Below, piece by piece: positions 1-4,698 of a stretch of DNA of 9,815 bases. Positions within the stretch are counted from its first letter, which is position 1. Every line of letters begins with the position of its first letter. The notes under the pieces are model-generated. The model worked only from the letters and a program-made list of their open reading frames with translations, made no database searches and was not told the DNA's origin. The stretch spans positions 1-9,815 of the forward strand of contig JAJZYV010000038.1 in the NCBI GenBank assembly GCA_021797955.1. The letters are read 5' to 3'. The position numbers and the translations under genes were made by a program. This DNA comes from Thermoplasmata archaeon. Its GTDB lineage: Archaea > Thermoplasmatota > Thermoplasmata > Thermoplasmatales > Thermoplasmataceae.

Positions 1-1
1 G

Positions 2-277
2 ATGTTAGCTTCAAGAATAATAACAGAAAAAATTATTCCTGGAAGGTGGAGCGACTGTAGACAACCAAATCAAATCGAACTTAAGTCTACAGGTTTCCTT
101 GAAATGAAAATCGAGACATTTTCGGCTAAAGCCAGAAGAGGATGGCCAAAGGATGATCCTGCTGATTCCAATCTGCCCTACTGGTCTGGAGTGATACCTG
201 TCAAAACCTACAAATCAAAGGCGGAAGCTTCTCCAACCGACAATAACAATATCAGGGTTCCGTCCTATATCAATTAA
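2..277 (+). CDS. Pyridoxamine 5'-phosphate oxidase-family protein, C-terminal part (gene runs off the left edge)
   Basis: This is the 3' end of a gene whose start lies outside the window; the ATG at position 2 is probably an internal Met. The visible 91 residues match, from memory, the C-terminal half of PPOX-fold proteins of the Pyridox_oxase_2 type. The pattern is 'ITEKIIPGRW' (residues 7-16), a later 'SAKARRGWPKDD' (about 41-52), and 'LPYWSGVIPV' (about 58-67), where relatives have LPVWAGVIPL. Members are small cytoplasmic split-barrel proteins that usually bind FMN, F420 or heme; the substrate of this subgroup is generally unknown. The last roughly 20 residues are polar and look like a tail. 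The next gene starts about 100-165 bases on, after an AT-rich promoter-like stretch, so this gene probably ends its own transcript. The family call is fairly secure; the cofactor and reaction cannot be read from this fragment. Confidence 0.72.
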   Translation: MLASRIITEKIIPGRWSDCRQPNQIELKSTGFLEMKIETFSAKARRGWPKDDPADSNLPYWSGVIPVKTYKSKAEASPTDNNNIRVPSYIN

Positions 278-348
278 ACGGGACTAAGTGATGGAATTGT
301 TGAATTATTCGTAATTTAACTGTTTTTAACTGAGTTTCACGTTTTTAA

Positions 349-366
349 TTTAAATAATTATTTAAA
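349..366. promoter_or_regulatory. 18-base perfect AT-only palindrome, probable promoter element
   Basis: TTTAAATAATTATTTAAA is a perfect 18-base palindrome made only of A and T. It contains TTTAAA/ATTTAAA elements resembling archaeal TATA boxes in both directions. It ends 14 bases before the ATG at 381 and 3 bases before the ATG at 370. That is too close to be a standard TATA box for a transcript starting at 381, but it suits one starting near 380-390. Such palindromes can arise by chance in AT-rich DNA, so an operator role is only a suggestion. Confidence 0.35.
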
Positions 367-380
367 ATAATGGAGAAAGA

Positions 381-434
381 ATGATTTTAACTATACAAAA
401 GAGGGATCTCTTTCCCATAAGTGAAAATCTTTAA
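381..434 (+). CDS. Possible 17-residue small ORF ahead of the DUF167 gene
   Basis: ATG at 381 opens 17 codons (MILTIQKRDLFPISENL) closed by TAA at 432-434, 8 bases before the TTG start of the next gene. GGAG at 372-375 sits 5 bases upstream, a better ribosome site than any seen for the downstream gene. The ORF contains an inverted repeat AAAGAG-GGAT-CTCTTT (398-413) that could form a 6-pair hairpin. It could be a leader peptide, a chance ORF, or the displaced start of the DUF167 gene, which is in a different frame. No family is recognised and coding is unproven. Confidence 0.25.
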   Translation: MILTIQKRDLFPISENL

Positions 435-442
435 TTCATATA

Positions 443-706
443 TTGTATAAGACCAGTGTGATCCTCCATGTGAAGGTTAGAGTTGGACGGGGCAAATTGA
501 ATAGAAATGGAGATAATCTCACAATTTTTACGGAAGAACCAATGAAAAACAATCGGGCAAATTATGACATCATCAAACAGGTAGCCAATAACTTCCACGT
601 GAATACTGAACAGGTGAGGATTCTAAGAGGTTTCACTTCAAGGAATAAACTCATAGAATTAAGGATAAATGGGTCGGATAATACTTCTGAGTTGAACAAC
701 GATTGA
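443..706 (+). CDS. DUF167 / YggU (UPF0235) family protein
   Basis: This small protein of about 87 residues fits the DUF167 family (COG1872), widespread small alpha/beta cytoplasmic proteins of unknown biochemical role. The opening strand 'VILHVKVRV' (6-14) is followed by a second strand 'LTIFTEEPMKNNRAN' (26-40) with the family's 'AN' after the proline loop; relatives usually have GKAN. Helix 'YDIIKQVANNFHV' (41-53) and the end strands 'VRILRGFTSRNKLIELRI' (58-75) match the usual 'v.i..G..sr.K.v.i' ending. No in-frame ATG exists before the upstream stop at 422-424, so the start is TTG 443, GTG 458 or GTG 470; none has a clear ribosome site. The charged C-terminal tail of about 12 residues is not part of the core. 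The gene is isolated between a flavoprotein-like fragment and vapC, so context does not hint at function. Confidence 0.7.
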   Translation: MYKTSVILHVKVRVGRGKLNRNGDNLTIFTEEPMKNNRANYDIIKQVANNFHVNTEQVRILRGFTSRNKLIELRINGSDNTSELNND

Positions 707-797
707 ATCATCGAAATTAGATAAATTTAATTCCTTTAGGTTTTATCTTATGGTACGAATTGGTTAAAAAAATGGACAATAAACTTAAACTGAAAAT

Positions 798-1223
798 TTA
801 CAAATTTTCAACAGTCTTACTTACTATTTCCAGCTTATTCCCGATTTTGTTGAGTTTCTCATTATCTGTCAGAAGCGTGAGTTTCATTTCCTTCGCGTTC
901 CAAAGATATGAGACATCCCTGAAATTAATATTTTTATATATTGCAATATCCAGCATAGTTCTGAAATTGTCCCATGTTCCTTTGAGAGTATCAACATTTT
1001 TCATAATGTCCATCAAATCTTCCCCTATGGAAATAATTCTATTTTTTTCCTCTTCCTCTTCTTCCATTAGGCATCTGTTTGCTATAAGATCCCCGACTTC
1101 TGAATAGCAGGATTCTAAAATATAAGAATTCTCAATTATTTCAAGGGCCTTATCAGATTTAACCAAAAATAACTTTATGAAAGAGGGCCCATCAATAAGA
1201 TATTGCTTTACTATACTAATCAC
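798..1223 (-). CDS. vapC: VapC-type PIN-domain ribonuclease toxin
   Basis: This is a 141-residue protein with the layout of a VapC PIN-domain toxin, a Mg-dependent endoribonuclease held inactive by its VapB partner. The four acidic positions expected of a PIN active site are present: D11 in 'YLIDGPSFI', E42 in 'YSEVGDLI', D103 in 'FRDVSYL' and D120 in 'LLTDNEKL'. The order and spacing fit the family, although overall similarity is weak; the Thr/Ser that usually follows the first Asp is Gly here. A run of six Glu (54-59) sits in the variable middle. The start is GTG at 1223, overlapping the end of vapB by 8 bases. GGAG directly abuts the start, so initiation is probably coupled to vapB translation. 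All four acids remain, so the toxin looks intact. It could be a non-toxic PIN protein, but the upstream ribbon-helix-helix gene argues for a TA pair. Confidence 0.75.
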   Translation of the reverse strand: MISIVKQYLIDGPSFIKLFLVKSDKALEIIENSYILESCYSEVGDLIANRCLMEEEEEEKNRIISIGEDLMDIMKNVDTLKGTWDNFRTMLDIAIYKNINFRDVSYLWNAKEMKLTLLTDNEKLNKIGNKLEIVSKTVENL

Positions 1224-1434
1224 TCCTTTTTTTATTAACCATTAAGAAGTTCCCCAGCGACTCCCCTTTAAATTTCTCTGATAGGTTCTGTATCTTTTTT
1301 GCCAAAATCTCCCTTTCCATAGCTAAAACCTCTTTTTTCAAAGACCTCCTGATTAAATCAGAAACATTTAAATCGTATTTCTTCAATTGCTCGTATAAGT
1401 CATCTTCAATTCTTACACTAATGATCTGGGTCAT
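1216..1434 (-). CDS. vapB: VapB-type ribbon-helix-helix antitoxin
   Basis: This 72-residue protein has an N-terminal ribbon-helix-helix fold: strand 'QIISVRIEDDLYEQL' (3-17), a turn around 'KKYDLNVSD' (18-26) and second helix 'LIRRSLKKEVLAM' (27-39). Such proteins dimerise and bind their own promoter. The C-terminal part (about 40-72, charged and helical) is the likely arm that wraps and blocks the toxin. It starts at ATG 1434 and overlaps vapC by 8 bases, giving the usual antitoxin-first order. A TATA-like box 22 bases before the ATG suggests a leaderless message. Autoregulation through the palindrome TGTATACA just before the start is plausible but inferred. Confidence 0.78.
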   Translation of the reverse strand: MTQIISVRIEDDLYEQLKKYDLNVSDLIRRSLKKEVLAMEREILAKKIQNLSEKFKGESLGNFLMVNKKRSD

Positions 1435-1441
1435 CTATTTT

Positions 1442-1464
1442 TGTATACACATAACGTATTTTAA
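1442..1464 (-). promoter_or_regulatory. vapBC promoter: TATA box and small palindrome
   Basis: On the minus strand TTAAAATA (1464 to 1457) lies 22 bases before the vapB ATG, the distance expected when transcription starts at or next to the start codon. The 8-base palindrome TGTATACA (1442-1449) lies between box and start, in the usual place for an operator of a ribbon-helix-helix autorepressor. The box position is well supported; the operator role is inference. Confidence 0.5.
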
Positions 1465-1728
1465 CATTGTTTTACCCAATATAAGAATGTAAATAACTTC
1501 ATCATTCTGCTAGTATATATTGAAGCGAGTCTGTATATTGAACAATGAAACATATTCTGATATGGATTTAATTAGAAGATGAGTATAGATGAAAATCAAT
1601 CCACTCGGAAAGAAATTCTAGCAATAAAAATCATATAAAAGAGGGTATAGATTGTTTCCAAACAAATTCTTACAAGTTAAATTTATCAACCAACATAAAA
1701 TAGAAATCCATTACCTAATGAGTAATTG

Positions 1729-1752
1729 TTATATAGTGTTAGACAATGTCTA
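1729..1752 (+). promoter_or_regulatory. Promoter of the aromatic operon with inverted-repeat operator candidate
   Basis: TTATATAG (1729-1736) is a good archaeal TATA box. About 26 bases from its centre the predicted transcription start falls near 1758. Between them lies the 13-base inverted repeat TAGACA-A-TGTCTA (1740-1752), roughly -18 to -6. Repressor sites in archaeal promoters often lie here, where they block polymerase recruitment. The operon would be expected to respond to aromatic amino acid supply; which regulator binds cannot be told from this window. Confidence 0.5.
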
Positions 1753-1770
1753 TCACGATGAATAGAAAAA

Positions 1771-2370
1771 GTGGTGGTTTATTTTATAGAGGATGTTACG
1801 TCAGGGTCACTTCAGAAATTAAGACAGGAAATTTTTAAGAATACTGAGGAGTTGTTAAGGCTTTTTGATGAGAGGAGAAAACTTTCCAAACATATTTCAG
1901 TCCTTAAGTCTAAGGAAAATATGAAAATTCGTGATCGCGAAAGGGAGATTCAAGTGATTGATAATATTCATCCCGCGGATTCTATACAAAAGGGAATTCT
2001 AAACATGATATTTGAATACACTATTTCCTGCGAAACCTCATTGGATATCCCCGCAGAGAATGACTTTTCTTCTGAGACATTAGTGATAAGAGGGCCAACA
2101 GGAACTCTTGAGCTTTTGGCTTCGACTATAAGTTGCAATCCAGGTGCTGAGGTTTACGCCACCGATAAATTGGATGAAAAATTCAAATTGGGTGCTGTTA
2201 AGAAGGGAGCTCACATTATACATGGAAATTGCAGCAATGCAGACATCAAAATAGGTCATGGCGAAGACCTTGGTGCATTTGACATAGTTATATCCAATAA
2301 TGGCACGATGATGATCAGGTCTGAGGTCGTACATTCAGGTGGTATTGGTCTCAAGGTTCAGGTGGACTGA
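1771..2370 (+). CDS. Chorismate mutase (AroQ class) fused to a Rossmann-like C-terminal domain
   Basis: The N-terminal half (about 13-92) is an AroQ-type all-helical chorismate mutase, which converts chorismate to prephenate. The key residues fall at the same spacing as in the E. coli enzyme: R18, R35, K46, D55, R58 and E59 correspond to E. coli R11, R28, K39, D48, R51 and E52. The equivalent of the last active-site Gln (Q88) is unclear; the region reads 'SCETSLD'. Residues 103-199 are an extra domain resembling the cofactor domain of medium-chain dehydrogenases. It has strand 'LVIRGP' with the loop GPTGTLE (108-114), strand 'AEVYATD' ending in D132, helix 'KFKLGAVKKGA', strand 'HII', and 'FDIVISNNG' (170-178). 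No dehydrogenase catalytic domain accompanies it. The start is GTG 1771 or 1774; an in-frame stop at 1759-1761 excludes anything earlier. It abuts tyrA directly. The mutase call is solid; the role of the second domain is unknown. Confidence 0.82.
   Translation: MVVYFIEDVTSGSLQKLRQEIFKNTEELLRLFDERRKLSKHISVLKSKENMKIRDREREIQVIDNIHPADSIQKGILNMIFEYTISCETSLDIPAENDFSSETLVIRGPTGTLELLASTISCNPGAEVYATDKLDEKFKLGAVKKGAHIIHGNCSNADIKIGHGEDLGAFDIVISNNGTMMIRSEVVHSGGIGLKVQVD
2360..2365 (+). promoter_or_regulatory. Ribosome binding site of tyrA inside the preceding gene
   Basis: AGGTGG ends 5 bases before the ATG at 2371 and lies within the last codons of the chorismate mutase gene, whose TGA directly touches that ATG. 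This supports the start and suggests translational coupling. Confidence 0.55.
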
Positions 2371-3033
2371 ATGAATGTCTTCATAATGGGTAACAGAGGA
2401 CGAATGGGGACTCTCCTCACCGGCATATTTATTGCGATGGGACACGAAGTAGGTGGATTTGACATACTGGATGGGAGAAATGAGCCCGATTCAAGGGAAT
2501 TGCAAAAGAGCGATGCAATATTGCTATCCATACCACAGGAGCAAGCCCTGCAATTTTGCGTTAGCCATCCCGAATTAAGAAACATAATCGAAATTGGGTC
2601 AACCAAATCCATAATGAAAGCACTCAGGAACAGGATCATAAGTATACATCCACTGTTCGGTCCACTTAGTTACCAGTCTGGCAACAAGAGGAAGATCTTC
2701 TTCATAGACGATATTTCTCCTGAAGGATCCATGGTTCTGATTAGAAAATTATTTGGCGATATGGAATTGATCCCCATAGGGTATGACGACCACGATAAGT
2801 TAATGGCTGAAATGCTGGTGACTCCATACATAATTTCACTTATCAGTTCAAGACTGAGTACTGGCAGGGAACCCATGACAAGATCAGCTGAGGTTTTGGA
2901 GCAGGTGTCGCTAATTTCAAAGTTGCAGAGTCCGGAGGTTTTGAACATGAGCGTTTTCCTGAATCCCTATTCAAAATCAGTTTTCGAAAATATACGAACA
3001 TCACTTGAATCACTAATGGGGGAAATTAAATGA
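2371..3033 (+). CDS. tyrA: Prephenate dehydrogenase (TyrA family), short form
   Basis: TyrA oxidatively decarboxylates prephenate to 4-hydroxyphenylpyruvate, the tyrosine precursor, using NAD(P). The Rossmann loop GNRGRMG (7-13) and the acid D31 after the second strand ('GGFD') suggest NAD preference. 'EIGSTKS' (74-80) corresponds to the family's D-V-G-S-x-K element. 'SIHPLFGP' (91-98) holds the presumed catalytic His, H93. 'DDHDKLMAEML' (139-149) starts the C-terminal helical dimerisation domain. At 220 residues it is shorter than the usual 270 or so. Where many relatives have 'LPH' after the HD helix, this one has 'VTPY' (150-153). There is no ACT domain, so feedback control would have to lie elsewhere. 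It follows a chorismate mutase gene, so it should use that enzyme's product directly. Arogenate dehydrogenase activity is an alternative that the sequence does not exclude. Confidence 0.85.
   Translation: MNVFIMGNRGRMGTLLTGIFIAMGHEVGGFDILDGRNEPDSRELQKSDAILLSIPQEQALQFCVSHPELRNIIEIGSTKSIMKALRNRIISIHPLFGPLSYQSGNKRKIFFIDDISPEGSMVLIRKLFGDMELIPIGYDDHDKLMAEMLVTPYIISLISSRLSTGREPMTRSAEVLEQVSLISKLQSPEVLNMSVFLNPYSKSVFENIRTSLESLMGEIK
3018..3023 (+). promoter_or_regulatory. Ribosome binding site of the DAHP synthase gene
   Basis: GGGGGA lies inside the end of tyrA, 6 bases before the ATG at 3030, which overlaps the tyrA stop as ATGA. Position and overlap support this start and coupling to tyrA translation. 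Confidence 0.5.
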
Positions 3034-4022
3034 TTTTTATACCTAAGAACGAAGAATACATGGAAAGCTTAAAGGATAGAATTGCAGATTCAACCACATC
3101 CTACAGGGTCATGCATCTTTACGGGAAAAATATTCTGATAACACCGGACGATAGTGCTCCAATCCTGAAGGATGACAAAGAAAATCTGGTCGCAGTGAAA
3201 ACAGGCCTCTATTCAAGAGACCTGACAGATAGGAATACCAACGTTTCAATAGGCAACATAAACATTGGTGGAAAGAAATTGATCATTGCCGCCGGTCCTT
3301 GCGCAGTTGAAAGCCTTGAGCAGACGACTGAGATTGCCGAACAGGTAAAGAAACTCGGTGCAGATATGATTAGAGGTGGTGCATTTAAACCCAGAACCAG
3401 TCCGTATAATTTCCAGGGACTCGGGAAGGATGGAATAAGGATCCTGGAAAAAGCAAAGGAACAGACAGGATTGCCAATAGTCTCTGAATTAATGGATATA
3501 TCCGATTATCCCTTTTTCAGGGATGGAATAGATATGATTCAGGTTGGTTCAAGAAATTCCCAAAACTTCTCAATGCTCAAATTCCTTGGAAGATCAAATA
3601 AACCAGTTCTCCTAAAAAACGGCATGGGAAATTCCACAGATGAATGGATGAGTTCTGCGGAATACATTCTTTCAGGAGGTAACGGAAACGTAGTCCTGTG
3701 CTACAGGGGAACCAGGGGGTTTGAAAGGAGAACAAGGTTTGCAATGGATATAGGATCAATAACTGTAGCCAAGAAGATCAGTCACCTACCAGTATGTGCC
3801 GACCCCAGCCATCCATCCGGAAACAGGGATTATGTTGAATCCATGGCATTAGCCGCAGTTTCAGCCGGTTGTGATATGCTGGAAATAGAAGTACACAATG
3901 ATCCTGACAATGCCCTATCCGATAAGGAACAGCAGATCACGTTTGAAACCTTTGGGAGGATTGTGAAAAGTGCCAGAAAAATCAGGGAGTTTATACTTGA
4001 GAATTCAAAAACTGTGGAATAA
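3030..4022 (+). CDS. aroF: 3-deoxy-7-phosphoheptulonate (DAHP) synthase, type I-beta
   Basis: This enzyme condenses phosphoenolpyruvate and erythrose 4-phosphate, the first step of the shikimate pathway. The 330-residue length matches I-beta enzymes that carry an N-terminal ferredoxin-like regulatory domain (about 1-70), which in Thermotoga maritima binds aromatic end products. The barrel follows: 'AAGPCAVES' (87-95), 'RGGAFKPRTSPYNFQGLG' (115-132), 'VGSRNSQNF' (172-180), 'VLLKNGMGN' (193-201), 'DPSHPSG' (258-264) and 'ALSDKEQQ' (295-302). Metal ligands expected from the family are present: C91, H261, E287 and D298. Two near-invariant positions look changed: N197 where 'KRG' is usual, and Y225 where 'CERG' is usual. 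It overlaps tyrA by 4 bases and closes the operon. The family is certain; the symbol varies between genomes (aroF or aroG). KDO8P synthase, a relative, is less likely given the motifs and neighbours. Confidence 0.92.
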   Translation: MIFIPKNEEYMESLKDRIADSTTSYRVMHLYGKNILITPDDSAPILKDDKENLVAVKTGLYSRDLTDRNTNVSIGNINIGGKKLIIAAGPCAVESLEQTTEIAEQVKKLGADMIRGGAFKPRTSPYNFQGLGKDGIRILEKAKEQTGLPIVSELMDISDYPFFRDGIDMIQVGSRNSQNFSMLKFLGRSNKPVLLKNGMGNSTDEWMSSAEYILSGGNGNVVLCYRGTRGFERRTRFAMDIGSITVAKKISHLPVCADPSHPSGNRDYVESMALAAVSAGCDMLEIEVHNDPDNALSDKEQQITFETFGRIVKSARKIREFILENSKTVE

Positions 4023-4092
4023 AATGTCAGCTGCATTTTTCCAATGTATAGGAAATTAGTATGGCCGTGATTGATTCTTTCATTATTTCAAG

Positions 4093-4099
4093 TTTTTTT
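4093..4099 (+). terminator. T7 tract after the aromatic operon
   Basis: A run of seven T follows the DAHP synthase stop by about 70 bases and overlaps the tail of the convergent lrp gene. Oligo-T tracts are enough to end transcription in archaea. There is no hairpin, so this is only a candidate. Confidence 0.3.
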
Positions 4100-4559
4100 A
4101 AATTTTAATCCTGTTCTGATCATATGCTTTGAGAACTGTTCTGCTGTCTGTTCTCTCTATCTCCTCTATCTTGGTCAACTCTTCAAGTATGTGGCCGTAG
4201 TCCTCCTTGGATTTACTGTATGTTGTCACCAAAAAATCAATATCTCCGAGCAGGAAAACCATTGATTCCACCCCCTGTATTTTTTTAATCTTCTCAGCAA
4301 CTCTGTCAACATACCCAGGTCCATATCTGGCTTTAACAAATGTCACAGTTATGAATCCATAACCTAACTTTTCGTAATCAAGAACTAATCTTTCCCCTTT
4401 AATAAATCCATTTTGTCTAAGCTTTTTAATGCGCCTGCTAATTGTGGAAGTGGATAAAATACCAGTTTTTCTCTGCAATTCATTAAGGGAGAATCTTGGA
4501 TTCTCGCCAAGTGCATAAAGTATAAGGGAGTCCAGCCTGTCAATAACATAATTTTGCAT
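4098..4559 (-). CDS. Lrp/AsnC-family transcriptional regulator
   Basis: This 153-residue protein has the standard Lrp/AsnC layout. An N-terminal helix-turn-helix (about 6-55) includes 'FSLNELQRKTGILSTSTISR' (23-42) and the wing 'GFIKGERLVLDYEKLGY'. A C-terminal RAM/ligand domain (about 67-147) follows, with 'VKKIQGVESM'-like and 'GDIDFLVTTYSKSKED' segments (105-120). These proteins form dimers to octamers, bind DNA at promoters and sense amino acids or related ligands. The gene is divergent from a class III aminotransferase and its permease, with a 139-base gap between start codons, so control of that pair and of itself is the likely job. The start at ATG 4559 has a TATA-like ATAAATAA box about 31-38 bases upstream. 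The ligand cannot be read from sequence. Confidence 0.9.
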   Translation of the reverse strand: MQNYVIDRLDSLILYALGENPRFSLNELQRKTGILSTSTISRRIKKLRQNGFIKGERLVLDYEKLGYGFITVTFVKARYGPGYVDRVAEKIKKIQGVESMVFLLGDIDFLVTTYSKSKEDYGHILEELTKIEEIERTDSRTVLKAYDQNRIKI

Positions 4560-4560
4560 G

Positions 4561-4598
4561 ATTTATCAATATTTTCCTCTTAGATAAGATTATTTATC
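4561..4598 (-). promoter_or_regulatory. lrp promoter region with repeated ATTTATC elements
   Basis: The minus-strand box ATAAATAA (4597 to 4590) would place a start site a few bases before the lrp ATG. ATTTATC occurs at 4561-4567 and, as TATTTATC, ends at 4598, about three helical turns apart. GATAA (4583-4587) and TTATC (4594-4598) form a small inverted repeat over the box. Phased elements over the own promoter fit Lrp-type autoregulation, but in DNA this AT-rich they could be chance. Confidence 0.35.
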
Positions 4599-4680
4599 GT
4601 TTATTAGCAAAGAATAGAGAAATTATTGCAATTTTATCTGATTTATAGTGGCAACCATAACTATAATTTACCACTTATTC

Positions 4681-4690
4681 TATATATTTT
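4681..4690 (+). promoter_or_regulatory. Likely TATA box of the aminotransferase-permease unit
   Basis: TATATATTTT lies 27-36 bases before ATG 4717 and would give a near-leaderless message there or a short leader to ATG 4732. A second candidate, CTATAATTTA (4661-4670), would suit ATG 4699. Both lie inside the unlikely extension that opens at GTG 4648, which argues against that earliest start. Confidence 0.4.
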
Positions 4691-4698
4691 TGATTTGC

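Larger units (their letters stand above)
1435..1770. other. Non-coding stretch between vapB and the aromatic operon
   Basis: These 336 AT-rich bases separate two divergent units and hold the vapBC promoter at the left and the chorismate mutase promoter at the right. In between, TATATTGAA occurs twice as a direct repeat (1516-1524 and 1534-1542). A 19-codon ORF (ATG at 1579, stop 1636-1638) is open, but I see no reason to believe it is coding. No RNA gene or mobile element end was recognised. Confidence 0.6.

Noticed and set aside
760..1107. 115-codon plus-strand ORF with a Ser-rich stretch
   Set aside because: It is antisense to vapC; the Ser run is just the Glu run of VapC read on the other strand, and the frame resembles no family.
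1516..1542. Direct repeat TATATTGAA, two copies 18 bases apart
   Set aside because: Nine AT-rich bases twice in a non-coding region can be chance, and no gene start lies at a fitting distance.
1579..1638. 19-codon ORF in the gap between vapB and the aromatic operon
   Set aside because: Short, no convincing ribosome site or promoter spacing, and no recognisable sequence.
4648..4698. N-terminal extension of the aminotransferase from GTG 4648
   Set aside because: It adds a hydrophobic stretch not seen in the family and covers both TATA candidates; starts at 4699, 4717 or 4732 are more sensible.
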